Notes: generated by a model from the letters alone, not told the origin. Counted from the stretch's first letter, positions 8,985 through 17,864 are shown. The stretch: DNA of 64,000 bases from Paenalcaligenes niemegkensis (GCF_022230885.1 NZ_JAKGCT010000004.1:1488001-1552000); one strand, 5' to 3'. Numbers and translations are program-made.

Positions 8985-10714
8985 GATGTTTTCTCTACGA
9001 GATAGCCCCCTATGAACAGCGCATCAAGCGGGGAAGTCCAGAATGATTCAAGGGCGTCTCGTGGACTGCATACCACGGGCTCACCACGAGTGTTAAACGA
9101 GGTATTCACCAGTACGGGCACATCTGTCTTTTTCTCAAACTCAGACAGCAACTCGTGTAATAAAGGATTCTGCCCCGCCCTGACCGTCTGCACTCGAGCC
9201 GTACCGTCCGTATGCCGAACAGCCGGGATAAGATCCGCTTTACTTGGCAGCACATCGAAAACAAACAACATGAAAGGTGCCTCAATTTGTCCTTTCCCGC
9301 GGCTATCGAACCATTCATGCGCCCGCTCTGCAAGAACAACTGGCGCTACAGGCCTGAAATCCTCGCGGTCCTTGAGCTCATTGAGGCGTCCTTGCATGGC
9401 ACTTAGCCGCGGCGATGCCAGGATTGAGCGCGCACCCAGTGCCCGGGGACCAAACTCCATTGGTCCCTGGAACCAGCCGATGACCTTCTCATCCGCAAGC
9501 CATTCGGCGGCAGTCTGGGCAACGTTGGAAAGCTTCCGGTGCTTGACACCAGAGCGCACAAGAAACCGGCCTATTTCGTCATCACCATACTCTGGACCAA
9601 GATACGCGTGATTCATCACCCACCGTTGGCGATTTTTTCCACTCAACCGGGTATTCATCAGTAACGCCGCGCCCAACGCCGTACCCGCATCGCCTGCCGC
9701 AGGCTGTACCCATACATTCTCAAAAGGACCGTGTACGGCCAGATGGGAGTTCAATACGCAATTAAGCGCAACACCGCCAGCCATGCAAAGGTTCTTAGTT
9801 CCTGTCTGCTGGTAGAGCCAATTGGCCATGTTCAGCACAGTCTCTTCAAGAACTTTTTGCAGCGAATGTGCAATATTTTTATGTTTGGCTAGAAACGTAT
9901 CCCCACGCACTCTGGCTGGTCCAAACCTGCTTTCCAGCTCGCATGGCCGCAGCGTGTATCCCCCTTCCCCATCGTATTTCAGAATCTCGCGGAACTCATC
10001 TAGATAGGCGGACTCACCATAGGATGCGAGCGCCATAACCTTATACTCGTCAGAGGAATGCAGGAACCCCAGATAACTCGTCACTTCTTCGTAGAGCAAG
10101 CCCAGTGAATGGGGAAGGAGTATTTGTTTTAAACGTTTGTAATTGCCGTCAGCATAGTGCCCATAACTTGTCGTCGTGCGCTCACCACGGCCATCCATTG
10201 TGAGAACAGCCGTCTCCTCAAAGGGCGACGCCAAAAAAGCACTGGCTTCATGGCATAGATGATGCTCAAGAAATTGCCACCGATCCAGAACATGCTGCAA
10301 GGTATCAGACCGAAAACGCTGCTGCAAATGCAGAGGCACGCCATCTATAAGCTGGCGCGGTGCGTTCAGAATATAAGAAAGGAAAAGGCCATCCCACGGG
10401 GAGCCAGGCCCGTCCCATTCAGATGAAGGCTCAAGAGGCAGCTCAATACGGCCCTGGGGTGCGATCTCATCCGTAATTAAGGCGGGGTCAAACCCATATC
10501 CGATATGGTCTACAGCAGCCAGATCGCAGCCTGCTTTTTCCAGACAGTAATCAATGGCGTAATAAGGAAGTTGCCATGTGGAGAAAGGAACCGGACGCTT
10601 ACCGTGCTTGACTCGTGTGAAGCGCTCTTCTTCCACGGCAGCCAATACTATGCCATCGCGCACAATTGAGGCAGAGCAATCGTGGAATGTCGCATTAATA
10701 CCTAAAGTTAACAT
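8981..10714 (-). CDS. NodU/CmcH-family O-carbamoyltransferase
   Basis: A 577-residue carbamoyltransferase. Family members (NodU, TobZ, CmcH) make carbamoyl-adenylate from carbamoyl phosphate and ATP, then transfer the carbamoyl group to a hydroxyl of a sugar or antibiotic. Seen: N-terminal Kae1-like half starting MLTLGINATFHDCSASIV, the histidine motif LEHHLCHEASAFLASPF near residue 150, TMDGRGERTTT, CMAGGVALNCVLNS, and the C-terminal YrdC-like half with MEFGPRALGARSILA and VNTSFNTRGEPVVCSPRDAL. Length is normal. It sits in the centre of the glycan operon, so a carbamoylated sugar is the likely product. The acceptor is unknown. Confidence 0.93.
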   Translation of the reverse strand: MLTLGINATFHDCSASIVRDGIVLAAVEEERFTRVKHGKRPVPFSTWQLPYYAIDYCLEKAGCDLAAVDHIGYGFDPALITDEIAPQGRIELPLEPSSEWDGPGSPWDGLFLSYILNAPRQLIDGVPLHLQQRFRSDTLQHVLDRWQFLEHHLCHEASAFLASPFEETAVLTMDGRGERTTTSYGHYADGNYKRLKQILLPHSLGLLYEEVTSYLGFLHSSDEYKVMALASYGESAYLDEFREILKYDGEGGYTLRPCELESRFGPARVRGDTFLAKHKNIAHSLQKVLEETVLNMANWLYQQTGTKNLCMAGGVALNCVLNSHLAVHGPFENVWVQPAAGDAGTALGAALLMNTRLSGKNRQRWVMNHAYLGPEYGDDEIGRFLVRSGVKHRKLSNVAQTAAEWLADEKVIGWFQGPMEFGPRALGARSILASPRLSAMQGRLNELKDREDFRPVAPVVLAERAHEWFDSRGKGQIEAPFMLFVFDVLPSKADLIPAVRHTDGTARVQTVRAGQNPLLHELLSEFEKKTDVPVLVNTSFNTRGEPVVCSPRDALESFWTSPLDALFIGGYLVEKTS

Positions 10715-10739
10715 TCGAACTCCTTGCTTTTCGTTTAAT

Positions 10740-11858
10740 TCAGACTACAGCTTGCGCACTGAAGCCTTGCCTGGTCTCGGCCAGCAAATCAGTCACCGCC
10801 TCGCACACCCTTTCTGGCGGAACCAGACGGAGGCAATTGTGATGTCTTTGGGGGCATACGCTGCGATAACAGTATTTGCACGGAACGTCATGAAACAGAA
10901 CCCGGTGCGGAACCATCCAGGGGGTATGCTGAGGATTCGTCAAGGCGTAAAGGTCCACAACCGGAGTGCCCAAGGCTGCAGCTATATGGACAGGTCCGGT
11001 GTTATTGGAGAGCAGCAGCGAAGCGTCCTCAATCAGACAGGCAAACTCGCCTAAGGACAGTGTTCCGGCCAGATCAAAGATAGGAACCTTGGTTCCACAC
11101 TCTTTCATTACCTGCTGCGTCAGCGCCCGCTCGGCATCACTACCCGTTAAAAACACTTGCCCGGCCTGTGCACCGAGCTGCTGCAGGGCTTTAACATAAT
11201 GCGCCACCGGATAACGTCGAGACGGTGCCGTGGCGCCACAGTGGGCAATTATCCAGTTGCCATTTTTTCGTATTTTTCTGGCATCCAGCTTTTCGTGTAG
11301 CCGGATACGGTCAATGTTTCTTGTCACAAAAATCAGTCTGGGATCGGGCGAAACAGCGTTGATGTGTTCAACCAGATCCAGTTGACGTTGCGTTTCATGT
11401 CGCCCAAGCAGTTCAGGCTCTGGATCCGCTACCCATTGCGATAGCAGCAAGTATGGATTTTCACGGCAATGAGCAAGCGTCAGCGGGATGCCTGCCATCC
11501 GACACATCAGGGCAGCAGGTAAAGGACTCTGGCTATACACCGTGAAAATAACAGCGGCATCAAACTTTTCCTCACGCAAAGTATTGATGATGTCTTTGTC
11601 AGCGTCTGGATCGTTTGTGTCATTTTTGACCCATGGCGCATCGTAGGTCAGGGTCTTTTCGATGAATGGGAGAAATGGCGCGAGAACCGCTCCGGATGGA
11701 GAGGCTAAGAGCGTAAGGCGCCTGGCGATTCCTGCTGTTTTCAATGCCATCATCGCAGGAGTGCTCATGAGCACATCGCCCATGTTGTCCAACCGGATGC
11801 AGAGTATTTTTTGGCGCGCTCCCAGCCGGCTATCGCTTTCATTGATGGACTCCGTCAA
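10740..11858 (-). CDS. glycosyltransferase family 9, heptosyltransferase-like
   Basis: A second GT9 of 372 residues. Seen: KILCIRLDNMGDVLMSTPAM near residue 17 (the DNMGD form of the conserved LGD motif), IIAHCGATAPSRRYPVAHYV, FLTGSDAER and LLSNNTGPVHIAAALGTPVVDLYA, the donor-binding block. A C-terminal CKYCYRSVCPQRHHNC cysteine cluster parallels the Cys-rich tail of the other GT9 in the locus. This tail is absent from classical WaaC/WaaF and may mark a distinct subgroup. It overlaps the phosphatase gene upstream by 20 bp and precedes the carbamoyltransferase by 25 bp. Heptose transfer is inferred. Confidence 0.85.
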   Translation of the reverse strand: MTESINESDSRLGARQKILCIRLDNMGDVLMSTPAMMALKTAGIARRLTLLASPSGAVLAPFLPFIEKTLTYDAPWVKNDTNDPDADKDIINTLREEKFDAAVIFTVYSQSPLPAALMCRMAGIPLTLAHCRENPYLLLSQWVADPEPELLGRHETQRQLDLVEHINAVSPDPRLIFVTRNIDRIRLHEKLDARKIRKNGNWIIAHCGATAPSRRYPVAHYVKALQQLGAQAGQVFLTGSDAERALTQQVMKECGTKVPIFDLAGTLSLGEFACLIEDASLLLSNNTGPVHIAAALGTPVVDLYALTNPQHTPWMVPHRVLFHDVPCKYCYRSVCPQRHHNCLRLVPPERVCEAVTDLLAETRQGFSAQAVV

Positions 11859-12426
11859 GATGAAAACACATAGCCAACAGCAGGCGGCTAGCCTCGGCCA
11901 GATCTGTCACGCGGTAATGAGGAGTACGCTGATCGTTTAATATCCATTCTGTCTCGTTGCCATTATCGATAAGTATCGTTTGGCATCCGGCACGTCGACC
12001 GGCCTCGATATCATTCAGAATATCTCCGACAAACCATGAACGGCTTAGATCAATATGGTGTTGCCCAGCGGCCTCGTGCAGTAAGCCGGGTTCAGGCTTA
12101 CGGCATTTGCACTCGAACGCAAACTGTTCTAATGAACCGCAAGGGTGATGAGGACAGAAATAAAAGCCTTCAAGTGTGGCGCCGGCCTCTTCAAACATCT
12201 GCTTTAACTTTTGCTGCATTTCATGCATCTCGTCAAAGCAAAACTTTCCTAGCGCAATGCCGGGCTGATTGGTGATGATAAAAAGCGGCAGGGACAACCG
12301 CGCAAGCATCGCGAGGCCTTCTTGGGCACCAGGCGCAAATATCATTCTTTGCGGATTAACGTTATACGGAATATCCTGTAATACCGTTCCGTCTTTATCC
12401 AGGAAAATAGCAGGCGTTAAGGCCAT
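11839..12426 (-). CDS. HAD-IIIA phosphatase, heptose-bisphosphatase (GmhB)-like
   Basis: A 195-residue HAD phosphatase. Seen: FLDKDGTVL (motif I, both catalytic aspartates) at 8-16, FIITNQPGIALG (motif II) at about 49-60, the zinc-binding segment CPHHPCGSLEQFAFECKC typical of GmhB, KPEPGLL, and FVGDILNDIEAG (motif IV). GmhB removes the 7-phosphate from D-glycero-D-manno-heptose-1,7-bisphosphate on the way to nucleotide-activated heptose. No gmhA or hldE is in the window, so the substrate would come from elsewhere. Histidinol-phosphatase is the main alternative. Overlaps with both neighbours (10 and 20 bp) indicate one operon. Confidence 0.85.
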   Translation of the reverse strand: MALTPAIFLDKDGTVLQDIPYNVNPQRMIFAPGAQEGLAMLARLSLPLFIITNQPGIALGKFCFDEMHEMQQKLKQMFEEAGATLEGFYFCPHHPCGSLEQFAFECKCRKPEPGLLHEAAGQHHIDLSRSWFVGDILNDIEAGRRAGCQTILIDNGNETEWILNDQRTPHYRVTDLAEASRLLLAMCFHLDGVHQ

Positions 12427-13151
12427 GATGCTTCCTTCATGGGCAGAACCATAATTTCAGGTATTACGGTTTCGGGTGGCTGCTTCAAAACAAAGCTTAT
12501 TGCCCGGGCAACGTTTTTGGGATCTTGCAATAACTGCACGTCAAGGTCAGGAAATCGATCCATTAAAAATGGAGTTCGCATGCCGCCTGCGATAACGGCG
12601 GACACTTTGATTCCCTCGCCTCTTAGTTCCGAATGAAGGGCGTGAGTCATCCCTAGAAGCCCCCATTTACTGGCATGGTAAGCACTCGCGTTTGGCCACG
12701 CCCGGCGGGATGCCGTAGAGGCCACATTAATAATATGTCCACCTGGGCGTAAATGCGGCAAGGCGTACTTGGAGACCAAAAACGGTCCGCTAAGATTGGT
12801 GGCGATTACCCGATGCCAATCTGATACTTCCATTTCTCTAATGCCGACGGTCACATCAATACCCGCATTATTGATAATGGCATCCACGTGTCCGAATCGA
12901 TTTGCAATGCTATCGAAAGTCTTGATTATGGATTGCTCATCGGCTACATCCATCCTGTATGCCTCTGCAGTGCCTCCACCAGATCTGATTTCATCAGCGG
13001 CCTGGGTAGCAGAAACCTCATTAATATCTGCAACGGCTACCTGTGCGCCCTCTCTGGCCAAGGCCTCGCAAATCGCAGCACCAAGGCCACGACCTCCGCC
13101 GGTTACCAGAATCACACGGCCCGAAAGACTCTCATAATCGTAAGCGTCCAT
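12417..13151 (-). CDS. short-chain dehydrogenase/reductase
   Basis: A 244-residue classical SDR. Seen: VILVTGGGRGLGAAI (the TGxxxGxG cofactor loop) at about 13-27, VADINEVS (acidic residue after beta-2, suggesting NAD(H) preference), INNAGID, and the catalytic Ser...Tyr-x-x-x-Lys as NVASTASRRAWPNASAYHASK near 138-158. AGGAACGACA precedes the ATG. Its place between the GmhB-like phosphatase and the first glycosyltransferase suggests modification of a sugar or sugar phosphate, but SDR specificity cannot be read from sequence. Confidence 0.85.
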   Translation of the reverse strand: MDAYDYESLSGRVILVTGGGRGLGAAICEALAREGAQVAVADINEVSATQAADEIRSGGGTAEAYRMDVADEQSIIKTFDSIANRFGHVDAIINNAGIDVTVGIREMEVSDWHRVIATNLSGPFLVSKYALPHLRPGGHIINVASTASRRAWPNASAYHASKWGLLGMTHALHSELRGEGIKVSAVIAGGMRTPFLMDRFPDLDVQLLQDPKNVARAISFVLKQPPETVIPEIMVLPMKEASWP

Positions 13152-13181
13152 TGTCGTTCCTATAAAATTACCGCTATGAAC

Positions 13182-14464
13182 TCAAGAAATTAACGATAGA
13201 TTCATGGAGGGTGAAGGCGCATACGGCGACGCATTCAGGTAGTCCAGATTTTGGAATATCTCAGCCAGCTCCAGGCTAACTTGCTCCCATGTAAACATTC
13301 GACGAGCACGGACTGCTCCGGCCTGCCCCATTTTTTGGAAAGAGAAGGGTTCTTTGCAAGAATCGCTAGCTTTTCTTCCAGAGCGGCAGAATTCTTTGGC
13401 GGAACAAGGAAGCCAGTCTTTTCATGCTCGACGGTGTACTTAATGCCGCCGGTATCAGAACCTATCACTGGACGCCCACATGCCATGGCTTCCAGAGGCG
13501 TAATACCGAATGGCTCATACCATGGCGTAGTAACAAAAACATCGCTGGCACTGTAATAGCTGCTGAGCCTGTTACGTGCCTGGCTTCCAGTAAAATCCAC
13601 AAACTCTTCAATGTTTTCTTCACAAGCAATCGAGCGAAGGCGGACATACTCGTCCATGTCACCAAAGCCGGAGTTCGATAAACTTCCGCCAACAACACAT
13701 AATCGAGCGTCAATCTTGTGTATTCGACGTAGCCTCGCTACCGCCTTTATGACATTGTCGATGCCTTTGCGGGGAACCATCCGTCCAAGCTGGAGAATAT
13801 AAAACCCCTCTTGATCCCATCCAAGATGCGTACGTGCTAACCGTTGCTCAATGGGTGTTAGCTCAGAGGGATCGTAGCCACACGGAACCATCTTTATACG
13901 CTCGGGGTCAGCGTCATAAAGCTCTATTAAATCCTGTCTATCTTGGGGACACTCTGCAATGATGCAATCGGCATTACGAACAATATCCTCTTCGATAGAG
14001 AAGCGGCGATCAGAGAAACGGTCGTGATGAGACTGATGAATACGTCGAACCTTTCCAAGTGCATGGAAAGTGACTGCAAGAGGCGTATTTGACTGTTGGG
14101 CCAAAGGCATTGCTGCCAACGCGGACATAAAGAAGTTAGCGTGAATCACGTCATATTGAATCGCGTGCTCACCTACGTACTTTTGCATGTAATCGCCAAA
14201 CTGCTCCATATAAGGTAGCAGGCTCTCTTTGGGCAAGCGAAGAGCCGGTCCTGCAGGAACATGGATAATACGCACATTTTCATGCCAATCCATCTGAGGT
14301 GGCAGTGTGGGACTATCCAGCCTGGTAAAAATATCAATATGGTGCCCCAGACGCGCCAGTTCGCGCGCAACATTGGCTACATAAAGGTTTTGTCCTCCAC
14401 TGTCCACTCCGCCCAAGGCCGCTAGCGGGGACGCGTGCTCACTGACCATAGCAATTCTTTGCAT
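13182..14464 (-). CDS. glycosyltransferase family 4, sucrose-synthase/MshA-like (C-terminal frame broken at an A6 run)
   Basis: First gene of the minus-strand glycan operon. Seen: GGVDSGGQNLYVANVARELA (N-terminal GGxxxGGQ loop), VIHANFFMSALAAM, the long QLGRMVPRKGIDNVIKAV segment, and TPWYEPFGITPLEAMACG with the E-x7-E donor-site motif. The frame as given ends at 13235 with an unrelated tail. Adding one base to the run at 13331-13336 (A6 on the coding strand) restores LSKKMGQAGAVRARRMFTW and the family's usual ending, stopping at 13182 (about 427 residues). TGGAGCAG lies before the ATG. Resembles enzymes that use UDP- or NDP-sugars; specificity unknown. Confidence 0.85.
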
Positions 14465-15335
14465 GCTTCTGCTCCAGTTTATACAGTCGGAATTTTGTCG
14501 CCTTAGATGTGTTTTCTTGTTGCTTTCTTGGCAGACTACCGTCCCCCGGCAGAATTGCCTTTATTAGGCGGAGACGATTTTGTTATGGTTCATTATTTGC
14601 TGCAGCAGAAAGAATCGCAACGCCAATACTGTTAGAAATTAAGTTCATGAAATCTTTCTACGGGATTTTAATTATGGCAACTTCCTCGAAGACGCTGACT
14701 ACTTGAAGCGATAAGAGACGAATCAAACGTCTTTTAATATTAAAAACCTTTAATTCTGTATATTTTTATGATTTACAGAATGTAATCGATGCTCTTGAAA
14801 ATTATTTCTATTAATTAAAAAACCAAAGCTCCGTAACCATTATTATATTTATTACTTTTAATTACATTAGATCGAGACACCTAACTTCATTCAGCCACTA
14901 GTCAGCTTTCTGCTTCATCTTTTATTTAACTTAAAACGGCTGAATTCTATCGAAAACAATCGGTATAGTTTTGAAACAAAAACACATTAATAATCATATA
15001 GTTGTAAAACCAACGATCCTAGAATAATCAAGAGTTCGCAGAAAAAACCTTCCTTAAACAATAATAAATATAAAGACAAACAGCCTATTGCAATTTGTTT
15101 TCTTTAGAACTAGCATAAGCTCTCCTCGATCCTTCCATATTATTTTTATTAAAACCCCACCAACTAAAACATTTATCTAATAAAAACCATATAAAAATAA
15201 AATTCTTTTATATTATCTAATTTTATTAATTAATTTTAATTTCGATAATTTTATAAAAGAATTTTATTTATATTTACACATCCATTTTCAGCAATCAAGA
15301 TTTCTATTATAAAATTACTATACAAAGAGATTAAG
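14465..15335. other. AT-rich intergenic region, no convincing gene
   Basis: An 871-base stretch that is far more AT-rich than the flanks, especially 14720-15330. The only open frame (14509-14706) has no recognisable features and no good ribosome-binding site. An 8-bp perfect inverted repeat ATTCTGTA/TACAGAAT lies at 14753-14781 (arms 14753-14760 and 14774-14781) but has no T-run behind it. The region must contain the promoter of the minus-strand glycan operon. The rest may be a decayed or acquired remnant. I see no tRNA or IS ends. Confidence 0.6.
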
Positions 15336-15692
15336 ATGCACAAATTTCATCTTTTAAAAGAAGACGGATTATGGAAGCTTACCAAGGAAGAAGAGCCCGG
15401 AGACTATTTCAATTCTGTCTCTCGTCGCTTAGTTTTGAATTTTGGGCATTGCTATATGCTGGTTCTCGAGGGAACGCTAACGATACACAACGAAGATGGT
15501 TCGATTAAATTTATTTTCTCTTACCCTATGCCCAAAGGCACCAAGTACTATGCATCATCCTCCCGCTTTTCATTACAAGACAACAAAAGCACTTCAAGAA
15601 ACCCCCATAAACTGAAGCTGATAAATTCAATTTATTTGCTAGCAGGGTTTTCGCTTCTACGGTTTGCTGCACTACGGAAAAACGAATGCTGA
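15336..15692 (+). CDS. DUF2188-like small protein
   Basis: 118 residues. The first 70 resemble the small DUF2188 family: FHLLKEDGLWKLTKEE (the xWxLxxEG opening), LNFGHCYMLVLEGTLTIHN and DGSIKFIFSYP, matching the family's GxLxIHxxDGxIxxxxtYP ending. Typical members are 60-80 residues, so the last 45 residues, which are basic and unlike the family, may be read-through of a lost stop or another frame slip. AAAGAGATTAAG precedes the ATG. It lies at the edge of the AT-rich region and is AT-rich in its first half. Function unknown. Confidence 0.5.
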   Translation: MHKFHLLKEDGLWKLTKEEEPGDYFNSVSRRLVLNFGHCYMLVLEGTLTIHNEDGSIKFIFSYPMPKGTKYYASSSRFSLQDNKSTSRNPHKLKLINSIYLLAGFSLLRFAALRKNEC

Positions 15693-15771
15693 AGCTTGAT
15701 GAAGGTGGTGGCAAGGCTCCCTGATGACAGCTAAAAAAGGCATTGCCTGATCCATCTCAATGTCGGACAAT

Positions 15772-15794
15772 AAGATACATATTAAATATATGTT
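15772..15794. promoter_or_regulatory. candidate NsrR operator
   Basis: A 23-bp imperfect palindrome with arms AAGATACATAT and AAATATATGTT around a single central T. It matches 17 of 22 arm positions of the enterobacterial NsrR consensus (AAGATGCATTT-N-AAATGCATCTT, from memory). It lies about 40 bases before the truncated haemoglobin start, and an nsrR-like gene closes the same operon. Inference: NO-responsive repression of this operon. Confidence 0.6.
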
Positions 15795-15835
15795 TAAGAA
15801 AATCGACACACCATTGGACGGGTTAAGGAATTTCT

Positions 15836-16243
15836 ATGATTATCTCTGAGCACAGTGAAGCCGATATCCATCGTTTAGTACACGACTTCTATGCACAAGT
15901 ACGTCAACACGAAAAATTGGGACCAGTGTTTAACGCCCATATCAACGATTGGGATACGCATCTGAATACCATGGTTGATTTTTGGTCATCGTTGCTGTTA
16001 AAAACAGCACGCTATACCGGATCGCCAATGATAAAGCACGGCCGCATACCTGAGCTTAGCGCCGATTTGTTTGAAACATGGCTAAGCCTATTTGATCAAA
16101 CAACGGCAAGGCACCCCAACCAGGTGCTAGCGGCCCAAGCGCGATCCTATGCGCAGCGTATTGCTCGCAGCCTATGGATGGGGCATCAAATTACTAATAA
16201 CCCCAGCGTTACACCACTTGAGTTACACCATGGCACCAACTAA
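15836..16243 (+). CDS. group III truncated haemoglobin
   Basis: A 135-residue truncated (2/2) globin of group III, the class found in Campylobacter Ctb and many proteobacteria. Seen: IHRLVHDFYAQVRQHEKLGP and VFNAHINDWDTHLNTMVDFW, the conserved helices with W and the VFxxxI block, and a proximal-histidine region KHGRIPELSADLFETWLSLF. It should bind haem and handle O2 or NO in the cytoplasm. It is followed with a 14-bp overlap by nnrS and then an Rrf2 regulator, so a role in nitric oxide tolerance is likely. Confidence 0.88.
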   Translation: MIISEHSEADIHRLVHDFYAQVRQHEKLGPVFNAHINDWDTHLNTMVDFWSSLLLKTARYTGSPMIKHGRIPELSADLFETWLSLFDQTTARHPNQVLAAQARSYAQRIARSLWMGHQITNNPSVTPLELHHGTN

Positions 16244-17420
16244 AGTCTCTCTGAGCACCCTTCAGCTTCAAGCCAGCCTGTCGATGGGGTTCAGGCCCCT
16301 CTACTTGCTCGCCTCTCTGTGGGCCATTGTCAGCGTTAGTTTATGGGTATTTGCCCCGGAGCTCGTCAAACCGCCGCTCGCCGGAATGTATTGGCATGCT
16401 CATGAAATGTTGTGGGGCTTTGTATGTACCATTGCAGTGGGCTTCTTATTAACGGCAAGCGCCACCTGGACAGGTATTAATCCCCTGTACGGACGTCCGC
16501 TGGCCCTATTGTGCTTAATATGGATAGGCGGCCGGGTATTGTTGCTGGTTGGCGGTACATCCGCCCTTCTCTCGGCAGCTGCACTTGATAGCCTTTTCTT
16601 TTTGTTCGCCGCCGTTGCCATTGGACGCAGCGTAGTGCTCAGCAAAAACTGGCGCAACCTTGTGATGCCATTCCTGCTGTGTTTTCTGGCAGCTTCACAG
16701 TTTGTCTACCTATACAGTGCTTCCACCTTTAATACCAAGCTGATGTGGCAGAGCTTTAACATCGCCTGGGTAGTCATGGCCTTGATCAGCCTTCTAATTG
16801 GCAGTCGCGTCATTCCGTTTTTCACCGGACGCGGGCTATCAGACCCCACCGTGCCCTTGCTGGCCCCCTTACAGCGCGTCTTATTGGTACTTGGCGCTGT
16901 GGCAGTCACCGGACTGAGCATTCGACTTACATGGCTTACAGGCGTGGCGTTAAGCGCAGCCGCCTTGATTGTCTTCTACCAGCTCAGTCGCTGGTATAGA
17001 GCCGCCATGTGGCAAGAAAGCCTACTTTGGGTTCTCCACATTGGTTATGCCTGCATAGGTATGGGCCTGTTCAGCTCAGGTCTGTACTTTTGCCAGGATG
17101 TCCTTGGCCTGCAGCTGCGTCTAGCCATTCCCATACACACCATTGGCGTGGCTGGTTTCGGAATTTTGATTATTGGCATGTTGGTACGCACGTCCCAGGG
17201 ACATTTAGGCTTAGCGCTGGCCGCCAGCCCGTGGCTACGTTTAAGCTTTTACAGCATGATTCTTTGTGCAGCCCTACGGGTCTCTGCCTTATGGCCTTCA
17301 TCGTTTTCGGTCAGCCTCATGCATCTGTCTACTCTGTTCTGGATACTCAGTCTGGGTATTTATATTTTTCACTTCAGTTTTAGACTGCTCAGCCCCCGTC
17401 CCTCCGGCACTCTCAATTAA
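16230..17420 (+). CDS. nnrS: NnrS family haem/copper membrane protein
   Basis: A 396-residue polytopic inner-membrane protein with about 12 hydrophobic segments. Seen: MGFRPLYLLASLWAIVSVSL at the start of the first helix, YWHAHEMLWGFVCTIAVGF (the conserved WHxHEMxfG motif), GFLLTASATWTG, SRVIPFFTGRGL and PIHTIGVAGFGILIIGMLVR, all hallmarks of NnrS. NnrS protects cells from nitric oxide stress. I chose the ATG at 16230 because it overlaps the globin stop and places the first conserved segment near the N-terminus; an earlier in-frame ATG at 16149 is less likely. Confidence 0.93.
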   Translation: MAPTKVSLSTLQLQASLSMGFRPLYLLASLWAIVSVSLWVFAPELVKPPLAGMYWHAHEMLWGFVCTIAVGFLLTASATWTGINPLYGRPLALLCLIWIGGRVLLLVGGTSALLSAAALDSLFFLFAAVAIGRSVVLSKNWRNLVMPFLLCFLAASQFVYLYSASTFNTKLMWQSFNIAWVVMALISLLIGSRVIPFFTGRGLSDPTVPLLAPLQRVLLVLGAVAVTGLSIRLTWLTGVALSAAALIVFYQLSRWYRAAMWQESLLWVLHIGYACIGMGLFSSGLYFCQDVLGLQLRLAIPIHTIGVAGFGILIIGMLVRTSQGHLGLALAASPWLRLSFYSMILCAALRVSALWPSSFSVSLMHLSTLFWILSLGIYIFHFSFRLLSPRPSGTLN

Positions 17421-17432
17421 AAGCGATATGCA

Positions 17433-17864
17433 ATGCGTCTAAATTTAAGCAGTGACTATGCCCTGCGCCTACTGATGTATCTCGCCAGTAATCCCGAGCG
17501 TCTATGCACAATCAGCGAAGTGGCAGAGCATTACGCAATATCTCGTACCCATCTTATGAAACTGACCAATGGCCTGGCCCAACATGGCTGGATCTTGACG
17601 GTACGTGGAAAAAACGGCGGCATGAAGCTGGCAAAAGCCGCCAATAAGATCTGCATAGCTTCGGTAATCTTGGACTGCGAGGCTGATTTCCAGCTGGTGG
17701 AATGCATGGGGAATGCCAGCACGTGCATGCTGGATGGCTCGTGCAGACTTAAAGGTGTCTTGCACGGGGCCATGCAGTCTTTTATTCAGCACTTACGACA
17801 ATATACCCTGGCCGATCTGGTAACACCTGCTACCGCCAGGGTGTTGTTTCAATCCGAATATTAA
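17433..17864 (+). CDS. nsrR: Rrf2 family NO-sensing repressor, NsrR-like
   Basis: A 143-residue winged-helix regulator. Seen: MRLNLSSDYALRLLMYLA at the N-terminus, SEVAEHYAISRTHLMKLTN (recognition helix), GKNGGMKLA (wing), and three cysteines in VECMGNASTCMLDGSCRL, the spacing used by NsrR to hold its Fe-S cluster. NO destroys the cluster and releases repression. Its position behind the globin and nnrS, with an NsrR-type palindrome upstream, suggests autoregulation of the operon. It ends 4 bp inside the convergent serA. Confidence 0.9.
   Translation: MRLNLSSDYALRLLMYLASNPERLCTISEVAEHYAISRTHLMKLTNGLAQHGWILTVRGKNGGMKLAKAANKICIASVILDCEADFQLVECMGNASTCMLDGSCRLKGVLHGAMQSFIQHLRQYTLADLVTPATARVLFQSEY

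Noticed and set aside
9012..9611. 199-residue plus-strand ORF
   Set aside because: Lies antisense to the well-supported carbamoyltransferase gene, has no family resemblance, and its Ser/Arg/Pro-rich composition is typical of a shadow frame.
14509..14706. 65-residue plus-strand ORF in the AT-rich gap
   Set aside because: No ribosome-binding site, no motif, composition unlike a real gene.
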